A DNA stretch of 64,000 nt from Botryococcus braunii (taxonomy: Eukaryota; Chlorophyta; Trebouxiophyceae). Shown piece by piece: positions 1 through 11,154 of the stretch. The stretch's first letter is position 1, and each line of letters starts with the position of its first letter. The notes under the pieces were generated by a model. The model was not told the DNA's origin. It did no database searches and saw nothing but the letters and a program-made list of their open reading frames with translations. A program made the position numbers and the translations under genes. The stretch lies in the NCBI GenBank assembly GCA_002005505.1, contig KV908660.1, positions 81,044 to 145,043 on the forward strand, in the 5' to 3' direction.

Positions 1-565
1 GGTCGCTCAGCTGATGGTTATTGGCCTCCAGGGAGGCGGCAATACTGATGACTCGGTGGCACCATTCTTGCACTGTCTCTCCCTTTACCATGCCCTGTTT
101 GAGCCCCTTGATCCACTTCTCGTTGATTTCCCTGTCCTTCCCTCCAGTGCAGCGGTCTGCCATCCACTGAATGAAGTCAAAAGCGCTCCCCCGCTGTTTG
201 ACTTCGTCGTGCCACATGGACGGGACAGACTGCAAAATGAAATGTTTTACTGCTGCGTTCTCTGCGGTCTTAGGCATAGCTGTCTCCAGCGCTCCCATTG
301 CTCCTTTTTGCATTGCGCAGGACTCCAGCTCTTCACGCCAGGCCCTGAAATTAGTGCGATCAGCCTTCAGCTGTGTAGACATCTTGGGATTGGAGGAGTT
401 CATCGTGTATGCATACGAGCTGGCTGCAGTGCCTCCAGTGGTCTGTCCTGACTGTCCAGCTCCTGAGGAGGCCGTGCTGCCTCCTGCTGTTGTTGCCATA
501 GTCTCTGTACTGCTGGGATTACTTTCAGAAACCTTGCTTTGGGAACGAGTTTGAGGTCTGGTCAT
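1..565 (-). CDS. copia Gag polyprotein, N-terminal part (partial)
   Basis: An open frame starts at an ATG at 565 (minus strand) and stays open to the window edge, about 188 residues. It begins MTRPQTRSQSKVSES, then a Ser/Thr/Gly-rich stretch, then a region typical of copia Gag (UBN2/retrotran_gag_2 type): an LKADRTNFRAWREELE segment, a SVPSMWHDEV segment, a KWIKGLKQGM segment and a CHRVISIAASLEANNHQLS segment. The last two match the RGMRQGETISQYVNRMINLKG region of copia-1 Gag in position and character. Gag would form the particle that packages element RNA. The zinc knuckle, protease and pol lie beyond the window. Plus-strand reading frames over this stretch are antisense shadows. Confidence 0.8.
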   Translation of the reverse strand, partial: MTRPQTRSQSKVSESNPSSTETMATTAGGSTASSGAGQSGQTTGGTAASSYAYTMNSSNPKMSTQLKADRTNFRAWREELESCAMQKGAMGALETAMPKTAENAAVKHFILQSVPSMWHDEVKQRGSAFDFIQWMADRCTGGKDREINEKWIKGLKQGMVKGETVQEWCHRVISIAASLEANNHQLSD

Positions 566-977
566 ACACTTCACTTGCTCTCACAGCTTTCAGCCTGACA
601 CAGCTGGTTTAAGTATACCCTTCCGACGTACACCACAGCACTTTCAAGTATTCCACCCTTTCGAGGTCTAGCATGTACCCTTAATATGCAAGATATGCAA
701 AATATTCTTCAGCAATTCAATTGCTTGACCACCCGGACCTACTGACGGTCTCACGACAATGACGACGGGTGATAATCTCAGGTCACTTCACGGAAAAAAA
801 CTTCCCAAGATATTGAAGACTCTGTCGGTAGGCCTTCTGAGTGAATATCCAGTTGTTCCTTTTTTACTTCTTCTTGCCGTCAGGCGAGTCCGTGGAAAAC
901 CCAGTACAGATGCATCCGATGATGCCATGCACTCCTGTCTGCCCTTGGCTCAGCTGGAAGGGCGTGGGCCCATAACC
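566..977 (-). other. copia-3 leader and primer-binding site
   Basis: Untranslated leader between the 5' LTR and gag. The 13 nt next to the LTR (965-977; minus-strand GGTTATGGGCCCA) are complementary to the anticodon-loop region of eukaryotic initiator tRNA-Met, the known copia-type internal priming site. Unlike copia-1 and copia-2, this leader has no clear conserved ORF. Confidence 0.7.
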
Positions 978-1692
978 TGTAAAAGGTTATGGGCAGTGGC
1001 GTATCCTGTAAGCAAGCAGACAGGTCGTAAGTTCGTGCCTCTCCAGCTACAGTCCTTGACGACTGTCTGCTCTTTAGACACATGCAACTGCATGAACAAG
1101 ACTGGCATCCTTATGTGCCCAGTATCTTTCCAAACCAGTTCCGTTACATGTTGATCTGTCAATGAGCATCTACACACGGATAAGCTCCTGACGGCTGAAA
1201 GCAAGTACCTTCCTATACTCAATCAAGACTCCGTCCCTTAGCTGTTTGGGAGACTTGATTGTCCACTAAGATGGTTCACTTACAAACAAGCAATCAAACA
1301 TAAACACATTACCAATACACACCCTGAGTCACCGCACCTGTAAGCAAGCAGACAGGTCGTAAGTTCGTGCCTCTCCAGCTACAGTCCTTGACGACTGTCT
1401 GCTCTTTAGACACATGCAACTGCATGAACAAGACTGGCATCCTTATGTGCCCAGTATCTTTCCAAACTATTAAAGCTGCGATCACCGCTCGACTATGCGG
1501 TGATCGCAGCTTTAATAGTCCTTTCACACTAACGCGTAATCTAAATCAGATTGTACCTCATGTTCGAAATAGACCTCATCCGAACGTGTCTTGAGGTACC
1601 TTATGTGGATAGTGGACCCGTATCCTAATAATGTACATTTGAAGATCACCTAAAGCACAAGGCATTCTATAATGTATGTTCACAACTCAACA
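978..1692 (-). repeat. copia-3 5' LTR
   Basis: About 715 bp. On the minus strand it starts TGTTGAGTTG and ends ACCTTTTACA directly before the primer site. It contains a direct repeat of about 130 bp (starting at 1005 and 1337, period 332 bp), the same arrangement as in the other two copia LTRs. The right boundary at 1692 is inferred from the TG start and from the resumption of gypsy-1 coding sequence, since there is no second LTR to compare. Confidence 0.7.
1466..1519. repeat. Perfect 23-bp inverted repeat (hairpin) inside copia-3 LTR
   Basis: Arms 1466-1488 and 1497-1519 are exact reverse complements, separated by an 8-nt loop (TCGACTAT). It lies exactly where the second copy of the LTR internal repeat ends. 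Neither copia-1 nor copia-2 has an equivalent. It could be a U3 hairpin or the scar of a small foldback insertion. Confidence 0.9.
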
Positions 1693-3330
1693 GGGATCAA
1701 TGCAACCTCGATGGATGGGGACGGGAGGGCCCGCTCGGGCTCCATCACCCTCGGGTCTGACGGGTGTGACACCTTCTTGGAATTGTTGAAGGGTGCTTAC
1801 GCACATGATTCGTGGTTGGGAACAAGGGCAAATAGGAGAAAAGTTCACTTTACGGACGGGGTTTGGGAATTTGGAAGGGAGGGAAGAAAATATGTGCCTG
1901 CATTTTATGAAGTCCGGGATAAGGAAGGTCCTGTTGCTAGGAATCTGCGGCAGGACATATTGAAAGCTTTGCATGAACCTCCTTCTGTTGGTCATCCAGG
2001 CTTTGCGAAGATGTATGATCTAGTGAAGCGGGACTGGTGGTGGCCGGGAATGGCGGAGGATGTGCGGGAGTATGTGAAGTATTGTGATTCATGCCAGCGG
2101 GTGAAGGCCTCAAACCAGTTACCCGCAGGACTCTTACACCCTTTACAAATCCCCACAAGGAAATGGCAAAGCATCTCAATGGATTTCATCACGGGACTGC
2201 CTAAAAGCAAACACGGGCATAACGCAATATGGGTAGTGGTTGACAGGTTGAGCAAATGTGCCCACTTTGCCCCTACCACTACCAATGCAGATGCTTATGA
2301 AGTTGCTGTTCTGATGAGGGATAAAGTATGGAAGTATCACGGTTTCCCTGAGGAAATTGTTTCAGACCGAGATCCTCGGTTAGTGAATAATTTCATGAAC
2401 ACACTTCTAAGTCTGACGGGGTGCAAGCCAGCTCGAACTACGGCATATCATCCTCAGTCAGATGGTCAAACGGAACGGGTGAATAGGATCTTGGAAGATT
2501 TTCTGAAACACTATGTCAAGGATAACCCAAAGGAGTGGGAGGATTACCTTTCAGTGGCGGAATTTGCCTACAACAACTCTTGGCAAACTTCCCTAAACTC
2601 CACACCCTTCAGGTTAACATATGGGCAAGATCCAAATATACCGTTTGCGGTGGGACACATGGAGGGCACTAAGGTGGATAGGGCTGATCTCTTCATGAGA
2701 AAAATGCAAGACAAAATCACCCTTGCAAGGAAGTGTTTGCGTGCAGCTCAAGACCGTCAGACGGCCTATGCCAACCGGCATAGGAGGGAGGCCATCTACC
2801 AGGAAGGGGACTATGTCCTCCTTTCAACCCGTGCGGCCCCCACGCTAACTTCAAACAGATTCAGCAAGCTGCAGCCCAGGCACGTGGGACCCTTCAGGGT
2901 CATGGCGGTCACGCCCGACAACGTTAACTTCGTCACACTGGATCTTCCGGACCGGTTGGACATCCACCCCCGCATAAATGTCTGCTATTTGAAGCCATAC
3001 TGGACACGTGAGGAGGCGCAGTCGCGTGGATACTGCCCCCCAAAAGTCATCACCAAAGCGGATGGCACCACTCACCTGGAGTGGGTAGTGGATGCACTAG
3101 TCGATCACCAGCTGTTGCACGACAAGGATGGGTTCTCCTACTATTTTGAGGATGGCACACCCTTTCTCGAGTACCTTGTAAAGTGGGCAGGCCATGGGGC
3201 CACAGAGGACTCATGGGAATCCCAGGAGGCATTCGAGACCCATCCCGGGCTGGTTAATACCTATCATAGACTCCAGGGGCTCGCCCCGCCCATTTGGGAC
3301 CAGGTGGCGCTGCGCGACACGTTCCCTTGA
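1693..3330 (+). CDS. gypsy-1 integrase with C-terminal chromodomain (pol 3' part)
   Basis: Frame open from the copia-3 junction to a TGA at 3328-3330, about 545 residues. It shows an HHCC zinc-binding region (HEPPSVGHPGF ... CDSCQRVK), then an intact DDE core: SMDFITGLP (Asp), SDRDPRLVNN (Asp), DGQTERVNRI (Glu). A C-terminal chromodomain follows (EYLVKWAGHG, then EDSWES). Integrase inserts the cDNA. The chromodomain, known from chromoviruses, probably directs it to marked heterochromatin. The 5' part of pol (protease, RT, RNase H) was separated by the copia-3 insertion. The nearest relative in the window is gypsy-2 pol, very similar over the zinc-binding region. An upstream ATG at 1672 lies in the copia LTR and is not the true start. 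Confidence 0.88.
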   Translation, partial: GINATSMDGDGRARSGSITLGSDGCDTFLELLKGAYAHDSWLGTRANRRKVHFTDGVWEFGREGRKYVPAFYEVRDKEGPVARNLRQDILKALHEPPSVGHPGFAKMYDLVKRDWWWPGMAEDVREYVKYCDSCQRVKASNQLPAGLLHPLQIPTRKWQSISMDFITGLPKSKHGHNAIWVVVDRLSKCAHFAPTTTNADAYEVAVLMRDKVWKYHGFPEEIVSDRDPRLVNNFMNTLLSLTGCKPARTTAYHPQSDGQTERVNRILEDFLKHYVKDNPKEWEDYLSVAEFAYNNSWQTSLNSTPFRLTYGQDPNIPFAVGHMEGTKVDRADLFMRKMQDKITLARKCLRAAQDRQTAYANRHRREAIYQEGDYVLLSTRAAPTLTSNRFSKLQPRHVGPFRVMAVTPDNVNFVTLDLPDRLDIHPRINVCYLKPYWTREEAQSRGYCPPKVITKADGTTHLEWVVDALVDHQLLHDKDGFSYYFEDGTPFLEYLVKWAGHGATEDSWESQEAFETHPGLVNTYHRLQGLAPPIWDQVALRDTFP

Positions 3331-3737
3331 ACGGGCCCCTCCAGACGGTTGTCCCCCTCATTCCACTTGTGGAGTTCCCACCTGGTGTCTGGGAATACAT
3401 GGGACGGGACCTATGGTAGGGACTGTATATCTTGTGTACTTTGGGACAAGGGACGGGGTAGGTTGCCTACCTCGGTGTGTGTGGCATGAGGCCTCATACC
3501 GCTTCGATGCATTGAACTCGGGGTTCTGCATTCAGGGATGGGAATTGAAGTACACATGGCGCGCAACCGCAGTCTTCCTAACTAGCACTTGGGACGTGGG
3601 CCTGAAGTACAGAAGTGACTTGGAACCCTTGGCTATGGGCTACTTGGAACCCTTGGATATGGGCTACTTGGAACCCTTGGATATGGACTACTTGGCATCT
3701 TGGGATGGATTTCTTTCTAAGTACTATATGTGTACCT
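3331..3737 (+). other. gypsy-1 3' untranslated region with 24-bp minisatellite
   Basis: No coding signal. Positions 3617-3693 hold three tandem copies of a 24-bp unit containing CTTGGAACCCTTGG. The stretch is cut by the LARD insertion; its last five bases (3733-3737, TACCT) are the LARD TSD. Confidence 0.7.
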
Positions 3738-4646
3738 TGTCGTAAATCGTGAGTACCCCCATCCACCTTTATGGATGGAGGGCTACATTTATGATGTGCA
3801 TTTGTGAAGTGACGTGACGGGTATGGACCAAATGTGGTCAAATGTCACTCACTAGACGGTACTTTAGGGTAATAATGCAATAGTGGCTACTCTCGAGAGT
3901 GCTTGAACCGTTTAAGGTTGGGCATGGACAACTTCGAGTTGATAGCTGAATTATGGACAAATTTAAGTCCTTGACATAGGTTCCTTGGAGGCTGACATTG
4001 TGACTAATGTTGCTCAAATGGAGCACAATTGCATAGTCTATTGCTGGAGTCAATGTTGGTATTCTCCTAATAAATTGGAACTCAGGTATCCTTGAAGGAT
4101 GTAGCGTTTACGGATCGGTTTCCACGGTACCTCGATCTGATGGTACCTTAGAATGAAAGCCTTGGGCTGAATCCGAGATTCGTCGAATGCTTACGAATAA
4201 ATGGGTACGTTTACTGATCCGAGCAGTAGTTTCGGAGTAGTCGTACTTAGAAACATAAGTAGTTTCCTTATAGCTAGTCCATGCGGCTGCCTATATAAAC
4301 TGGCCATCTAGGATAGAAGCCTTAGACATGTGATAAGTCTCCGGCTATGGTGTGCTGCACTTCTCGTGCTAGCAGTGATGGTCGTGATAGTGGCAGTTAT
4401 GAGTAACACATGTATGGACTGCAGGTAAGAGACGTCTACTGAACTTAGTCGTTGAGATCTACGTTGTAAATAGACATGTGATAAGTCTCCGGCTATGGTG
4501 TGCTGCACTTCTCGTGCTAGCAGTGATGGTCGTGATAATGGCAGTTATGAGTAACACATGTATGGACTGCAGGTTCTATCTCCCTTGCACATTTTTGTGC
4601 ATTTGGACCCACTCTCCGCTGACTCCCGGTATCATGTTTTATGACA
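3738..4646 (+). repeat. LARD 5' LTR
   Basis: 909 bp, TGTCGTAAATCG ... ATGACA. It contains a TATA box (TATATAAA, 4292-4299) and, just after it, a direct duplication of about 100 bp (starting near 4326 and 4473, period about 147 bp). The duplication would lie in the R/U5 part of the LTR. Confidence 0.92.
4292..4299 (+). promoter_or_regulatory. TATA box in LARD LTR
   Basis: TATATAAA about 350 bp from the LTR end. The same box is in the 3' LTR at 8576-8583. It is the probable core promoter of the element RNA. Confidence 0.6.
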
Positions 4647-4660
4647 TGGTATCGGCGAGG
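4647..4660 (+). other. LARD primer-binding site
   Basis: TGGTATCGGCGAGG directly follows the LTR. The first bases match the usual initiator tRNA-Met primer site (TGGTATC). The same 14 bases follow the gypsy-2 5' LTR at 46150. Confidence 0.75.
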
Positions 4661-7600
4661 TTCGACTCCAGGTGGAGCAGGATCGACAAGAGCGACTTCT
4701 GCAACCAACCACCGCTTCTGCATAATACTATGTGCTTGAGATGCATATGCATAGATGCTTGATAATACTTGGTCGTGTTGCTTTTCGATTTATTTTGCTG
4801 ATGAATCCATACGTTTGGTGCCGTCTCAAGTTCGAGACACACACGCATGAATAATTGATCGGAGCAACCAGAGAACACGATTACAGTGGGATAATCATGA
4901 AGCTTTGACTGACAGCTTTGAAGTCAATGTGGTTCAGGTACTTGGCACACATGGATCAGTGGGCAGAGGTATCCCACTTGAACTACCAGTGGTGGCTCAT
5001 CCATGAATGGGGCGTTAAGGAGGTGTACCCCTTTGGGTGATGTCATGCACTGCTGTTCAAGTGTGTGCAAGTCCCATGTTAACTGAAGGCATTGCTGTTT
5101 TGCTTGGTGCTTGGTGGCTCATCCTGAAATGAGGAGTTTATGGAGGCGTACCTCTTAGGATGATGTCACGCATGTACTTTCCTGTTTGAGCATTGCTTGG
5201 TAAGCATGCTCAAATTTCATGATATGCGTTGCTTGGTAGAAGCAAGCTTTTAAACTCTTTCAAGTTAGTGTGTTGGCTCATCCTAAAATTGGGGAGTTTA
5301 GGAGGTGTACCCCATAGGGATGTTGTCATGCACTAGTCTCTCTTGTTTTTGGGCATCGCTCGTTGACTATGCTCAAGTGCCATGTTTGCTCAAAGCATTG
5401 TTGCTTCAATTTAAAAACTTGGCAGCTCACTTAAACTCTAAAGTTTGTGTTTGGCTCATTCATGAATGGGGAGTTTAGGAGGTGTACCCCTTTGAATGTT
5501 GCCATGCACTCGCTTTTGGGATTGGACTGTACCCTACTTCTTGTATTGAATGGGGTGTGCAGATGTCCTTGGTCTTTGTACAAGTAATGCTTTGGGGAGG
5601 GGCTTGTGCATGTAGCATGCATGGTGGATTTCGATGTCCACATACATGCTTGAACTCAACATTGGTACATGTTGAGTTGTCTTGTTTGTTATCAAATGTT
5701 GAAAGAGCAACATGATGCAACACCACACAATTGATTTCAGGTGCAAATCATGTGATCCATGAATGTGGGGTTGTGCATTTGTTTGAACACTGAGGATGGG
5801 CTATTGGAGCATGTAGTTCCCACAAGGGTTGCAGGTTCTTCTGATATGGCTAGTAGGTTGACCCCGTCAAGGGCTTGTATGCCATTTTTCCAACACAACT
5901 GAGGGGGGAACTGCTGCCAAGACGCTTGAGGGCTGGAAACCCAAGATCGGTGCGGGCAGAGGACCCAAATAAGCCTGAGGGTGGCCCAACACAGCTGAGG
6001 GGAGTTCTGACCCCAAAAACAGTTTGAGGATGGGTGGTCAAGGCTATGTAAGCAATAGGAGAAACCACGAAAACCAAAGGGACTACCTGAACACTTTAAT
6101 AGCTGTGTGCATGCAGTCATTGGATGACTGGTGCATTTGACAAGTTGTCAATTTCCTTGATTGGTAAGTTACCAGTAGTGGTGCTCATACTTAGAATGCT
6201 TCCCACATGTCATGATGTGTGTGGGTGTGTGTATTCATGGTTGCTTGGGCTTTGTAAGCTGGGTACTTTCACTGTTGGGCAATGACGCTAGAATAATTGA
6301 TTGACTTCCTGCTCCTGGTAGGAGCCTTGTGTGGTGCATTCTGCCTTGCAGTGTGCATAAGATCCATTGGGCAAGGGGAGGACCACTTCTGATGGATGGC
6401 TGGTTACTCCTCTGCTGCCCAAAACATGTCACAAACGTAAGAAAACCTAAACTGTGTTTAGAGCTTCAATCCAAGGGAGGGCCATTGATCTGCAGTGGCT
6501 GGATACTCTCTGGGAAGAGACAAACAGACTTAAAGGCTAATGCTTAGTTCAGGAGTTGCTGCCCATAGATAAGGGCTGTAATCTTTCTGAAAGGTGTTTA
6601 ATTATATTTTTCAAAGTTTGGCCAAGCTATGTCAGTTTCTGGTATAACTGGAAGTAGCTGTGGCTGCTTCAGTGTTTGCAGACGTCGATACGTCTTTGCG
6701 CCAAAGGCGCGTTTGATACAGGAATCACTTTGAAAGTGATCTTCTTATAAGGCATTGTATTTGAGGTACTTTTAAATCATGTTTAGGATATTCTGTGTCA
6801 CCTGACTGTTGTTCCCTGGTTTTGGGAGACACAGGAAGGCTCTGCAGACCTCACAGACATAAAAACGTGTAAGTTCTAGATCTGACACGTTTGTGATGTA
6901 TTCCGCGTCGATGTCTGGCATTGTCGTTCGAACTCGAATGGCTCGAGTCGTTGGCGCATGTCGTGTCCGTGTCGACTCCGTGTCGACTCTTCAATTTGTT
7001 GACCGAGGTACAGTCCGGAGTCCGGACGGTTTTTGTTTCGAATCTTCTGGTGGTTTAACCTTAAGATGTATGTTAGCCATAGTTGTTGGCTAAGACCTTG
7101 CTTAGGATCACTTGATTTTTGATCCTTGAACACTGAGTTCACTGTCTTGTGAGACGTACCTCTTCCTAAGGTTTGAGGGGAGGCATGTGGATGCACATAG
7201 AGTGCATAGACATCATTGTTTGTGATCGTCATCGAGTCATCTACTGGTTGCATAAGTTCAAAAGTAGAGCTTCACACTTGACATTGTATTGCAAGTTCTA
7301 CACTACAAACATTTTGTTTCATGGTACTGGAGTGTACCTTGACATTGCAAAACGGAATGATAATAGTGAAGTGTTGTTTTGGGATTGTTGATACATAGTC
7401 CCGCACTTCTACCTTCGCTTTGTGATTTGAGGTGGCATTGTTGTGCCTATGCTATGGGCATGTCACGTCTTTCACGTGCTAACGCTTGAGAGTACACCAT
7501 CCTAGTAATGGATGGAGGTCATGATTTGTGAATAAGTCGTCTATGGTGAACTTATCGTGTCACCCATATGTGTTGAGATCATTTGATTACAATGGTCCAA

Positions 7601-8021
7601 ATTATAATCATGTGGACGCTGTTGATACGACAACCTTCTACCTAGAATGTAGGGGAGGCAAGTTGAACGCTTAAAAATTAGAAAATGACTAAGTAGTCAT
7701 TAGCTTGGGTGTTATCTTAAGACTTTCCAAGGCCAAGTGTTTTGGTCCTTGAGGTTACGATACTGAAATGATTAGTTCAGGTATTGCACGAATACATGAT
7801 GTTCATGGTAATTGTGTTTGCCGTAAAGGTTGTCGTTTGAGTAACACACCCATTGAGATTGATAAGAGTGTTTGGGATTCCTAAATGTGGGATTTCATGA
7901 CACGCTTTCATGTTTATGATCACTATGAGTTGTGATAATGTAGTGCCTGTGCTTATGGCTGTTGCACTTCTTTCCTATGAATATGCGAAGTCACTTACCC
8001 TTCACTGCATGCAAGGGGAGG
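4661..8021. other. LARD internal region, non-coding
   Basis: No protein domain is recognisable in any frame. Positions 4985-5515 carry four diverged copies (near 4986, 5114, 5273 and 5453) of a motif with GGCTCAT, a GGAG(T/C)TTA-like block, GGTGTACC and GTCATGCAC. The rest is unique in the window. The right end (GCAAGGGGAGG, 8011-8021) is the polypurine tract. Confidence 0.7.
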
Positions 8022-8930
8022 TGTCGTAAATCGTGAGTACCCCCATCCACCTTTATGGATGGAGGGCTACATTTATGATGTGCATTTGTGAAGTGACGTG
8101 ACGGGTATGGACCAAATGTGGTCAAATGTCACTCACTAGACGGTACTTTAGGGTAATAATGCAATAGTGGCTACTCTCGAGAGTGCTTGAACCGTTTAAG
8201 GTTGGGCATGGACAACTTCGAGTTGATAGCTGAATTATGGACAAATTTAAGTCCTTGACATAGGTTCCTTGGAGGCTGACATTGTGACTAATGTTGCTCA
8301 AATGGAGCACAATTGCGTAGTCTATTGCTGGAGTCAATGTTGGTATTCTCCTAATAAATTGGAACTCAGGTATCCTTGAAGGATGTAGCGTTTACGGATC
8401 GGTTTCCACGGTACCTCGATCTGATGGTACCTTAGAATGAAAGCCTTGGGCTGAATCCGAGATTCGTCGAATGCTTACGAATAAATGGGTACGTTTACTG
8501 ATCCGAGCAGTAGTTTCGGAGTAGTCGTACTTAGAAACATAAGTAGTTTCCTTATAGCTAGTCCATGCGGCTGCCTATATAAACTGGCCATCTAGGATAG
8601 AAGCCTTAGACATGTGATAAGTCTCCGGCTATGGTGTGCTGCACTTCTCGTGCTAGCAGTGATGGTCGTGATAGTGGCAGTTATGAGTAACACATGTATG
8701 GACTGCAGGTAAGAGACGTCTACTGAACTTAGTCGTTGAGATCTACGTTGTAAATAGACATGTGATAAGTCTCCGGCTATGGTGTGCTGCACTTCTCGTG
8801 CTAGCAGTGATGGTCGTGATAATGGCAGTTATGAGTAACACATGTATGGACTGCAGGTTCTATCTCCCTTGCACATTTTTGTGCATTTGGACCCACTCTC
8901 CGCTGACTCCCGGTATCATGTTTTATGACA
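8022..8930 (+). repeat. LARD 3' LTR
   Basis: 909 bp, same length and sequence as the 5' LTR with about one visible difference (GCATAG at 4031 versus GCGTAG at 8315). Followed by the TSD TACCT. Confidence 0.92.
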
Positions 8931-8935
8931 TACCT

Positions 8936-9470
8936 TATGTGTACAGTATGTGTACAGTATGGACAATGTATCATAAAGAAACTGTGTTGTATGGATAGCC
9001 ACTTTAGGAAAGCATTGTGGACTGAGCTACACCTGTGTCATATTTATCTTGTTCGGATTGTTTATCAGTTGTGTCACAAGCATTGTATTGTTTTAATAAA
9101 TAATAAATAGGGATGTGTCAATAAAGGCGGACTTGGATAGTTTGAAAGGAATAAGGCGAACGTTCGTCGTAGTTCGCCGTAATTTATCGTAATTATCGTA
9201 CCGTGTCGTATCGTATCGTACAGTATTGTACTTAGGACGGGAATAAAGCACACCTAATAAATAAATTAAAAAAAAAATGGACGCTTTAGTCAATTGCTTG
9301 GGATGATAGGGGAATAACTTGGAGGCGGGGACCCTAATGTAACCCATTCGGCAAGGGTCTAACAGCGCTGGTGGATGGGCCGTTCGGTGACGACCATTCC
9401 CTTATAATTGTGGTCTACTGTATGTGTGTATGTGGCTGCATGAGGACATGCAGGAATTAAGGGGGGGGGA
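8936..9470 (+). other. gypsy-1 3' untranslated region and polypurine tract
   Basis: Continuation of gypsy-1 after the LARD. No coding signal. It contains CGTA-rich low-complexity sequence near 9180-9230 and ends in a polypurine tract (AATTAAGGGGGGGGGA, 9455-9470), which primes plus-strand DNA next to the 3' LTR. Confidence 0.65.
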
Positions 9471-9949
9471 TGATGTGATGGAATGTAGGGATTTCCCGGC
9501 ATTTCTGGACATTTCCCTTACCCCCTACCCTAGGCGCACATGTGGTGCACATGTCGTACGAGCAACGCGAGTACGCACGTGCCTAGCGTCTAGCCTTGGG
9601 TTCCTAGCCGTCGAATTCCATTGGATAGTTATGGACGTTACTCTCATAGTAGGATTCTAGGATATTTTCTAGATACTATTGTAGAGGTTTGGTGGACTAG
9701 TGCGCTACCATTGGAGGAACGTGAACACACGATCACGAACCACGGGAAGGAACGGATAGAGACGTAAGCCACGGGAAGACACGCACTCAGGTAATTTGGA
9801 AGCTTAGTAGACCACAAGTAGGGAGTGGAAGCTCCGTGAGGTGGGGGTTACTTGTAATTGGAAAGAGCGTCCAACTTGTCGGCCATCCGGCCTTGTCTCT
9901 CTCTCTCTCACAACTTGGAAATTCTCTCTAACTTGTGCATTCTACGACA
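9471..9949 (+). repeat. gypsy-1 3' LTR
   Basis: 479 bp, TGATGTGATGG ... CTACGACA. The start is set by the purine tract. The end is set by the point where similarity to the second Dam-gypsy LTR begins (9950 corresponds to 26537). The other LTR is not in the window. Confidence 0.7.
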
Positions 9950-11154
9950 TTCAGGAATCAGCTCGTACTTTCTAGAAAAGTGGTGACGTGTAATGTTTAG
10001 CGTCTCTTCATTGTGAACTTCATGTTCAGAATCTGCTTGATTTAACCAGAACTACCTAGATTCTCTTTACGTGTCAAGTGATCCTGCTTTGTGGATTACG
10101 TGGCAGCTCAGAATCAGTTGTAACCTGGGCACCAGAGGGACCTGATCCCTCTGGACTCTTCGTTCCAGCGGGGTCCTGAAAGGTCCAGAATTCCCGCGTA
10201 AGTTCGGGGAATACTATTTAAGGGCGACCAGCCGTCCTCTAAACCACGCTGTGCTAGGACGTTAGGTGAGGGAAACCTCTGTCGTGAGTCTTTGTAACCG
10301 CACAAGTTTGAATCCCAACATTCCTGTTAGCCTCGTCCGTGACCACTGCGTTAATGTGCCTGACCGTTTGTCCTTGAATGTCCTAGTCGTAACTTGATCT
10401 ACCCCACCTGTCTGTCGTAACTCGTCGCAATTGTGAAGCAACACCTCTGAAACTCAGTGCCAGTATTGATTTGGATATCTTCTATCAAATTTTAATAGTA
10501 TCAGTGAGCATTCCACCCTTTTTTGCAAGAACCGAAGATCAATACCAAGGTCTAGCCGTCCCACCTTCGTGCAGTAACAATCAATTTACCTGTTCCAGTA
10601 CCTATAGTAATTCATAGTTTATCATATAGTCGTTCATAAATTTCATTTAACAAGCGCCGCAAGTAATTTGGTACGAAGCCGCCACACCTAAGTCGTAACA
10701 TCACGCATAGTAGTACCAACCCGGATCCTGAAAAGGAGCATCAAACCCTAACAGTAGGATTAGAATAAAATAGATTAACACCTTTGAAAGTGAAATATCT
10801 GATTTATAACTCCAGTTAAGTTCATACTCCAGCCGTCAACCCCCAAAGTCCGATAGCCCGGCCTGCGATAGGCCGTAAGCCGGTGACCCCGACTACAAAT
10901 CCCCGACTAAAACATCCGAGACTTGAACCGCAGCAGTCTCCGATTGTAACCTCCAGCCTTCGAATCGCACAATCGTAAGTACCAGTAATCCAGTAATCCG
11001 GTAATCCAGGTCTCAAGGCCGAATCCTTGAGCGGCGATCCGCATAATTTACCTTGATACAGAAGCCGCAGCCCAGCTATTACTAACGGTAGTTGCATAAT
11101 CTCCGATTTCAATCAGAAAAAAATTTGTCTACCTTGAGTAACGGGAACCCTATA
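9950..11154 (+). repeat. Dam-gypsy 5' LTR, right-hand part
   Basis: About 1.2 kb, nearly identical to 26537-27571 joined to 38576-38747 with a few substitutions. It ends GGGAACCCTATA, and the next bases (TGGCTGCACCGTCC, from 11155) begin with TGG as a tRNA primer site would; I do not recognise the tRNA. A TATA-like TATTTAAG lies near 10212. The left part of this LTR was displaced by gypsy-1. Confidence 0.82.

Larger units (their letters stand above)
1..1692 (-). mobile_element. Ty1/copia element copia-3, 5' part only
   Basis: Read on the minus strand, this is the start of a copia retrotransposon: 5' LTR (1692 to 978), a 13-nt primer-binding site, a leader, and the beginning of gag running off the window. 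It interrupts the integrase region of gypsy-1, whose coding sequence resumes at about 1693. The TSD cannot be checked because the other end is outside the window. Layout and primer site match copia-1 and copia-2, but the sequence is a different family. Confidence 0.8.
3738..8930 (+). mobile_element. Non-autonomous LTR element (LARD), 5.2 kb
   Basis: Two 909-bp LTRs flank 3375 bp with no credible protein frame. The TSD TACCT (3733-3737 and 8931-8935), the TG...CA LTR ends, the primer site (4647-4660) and the purine tract (8009-8021) are all intact. The LTRs are nearly identical by eye (for example position 4294 region matches base for base), so insertion looks recent. The primer site is the same 14 bases as in gypsy-2, so a gypsy-type element probably moves it in trans. 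It is inserted in the 3' region of gypsy-1. Confidence 0.92.
1693..9949 (+). mobile_element. Ty3/gypsy chromodomain element gypsy-1 (3' half), hosting a LARD
   Basis: Integrase-chromodomain coding region (1693-3330), a 3' untranslated part (3331-3737 plus 8936-9470) split by the LARD, a polypurine tract at 9455-9470 and a 3' LTR at 9471-9949 (TG...CA, 479 bp). The 5' half lies left of copia-3, outside the window. It inserted in the 5' LTR of the Dam-gypsy. The TTCAG after its LTR (9950-9954) is also present in the uninterrupted copy at 26537, as expected for a 5-bp TSD. Confidence 0.8.

Noticed and set aside
14..554. Plus-strand frames of 127-145 residues at the window start
   Set aside because: Antisense to copia-3 Gag, whose minus-strand protein is recognisable. 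No domain on the plus strand.
1672..1692. ATG at 1672 as start of the gypsy-1 integrase protein
   Set aside because: It lies inside the copia-3 LTR and is fused to pol by chance.
5737..6120. Frames with internal repeats around 5850-6077 in the LARD
   Set aside because: No recognisable domain. Similar blocks (CAACTGAGGGG-like) only reflect local duplication.
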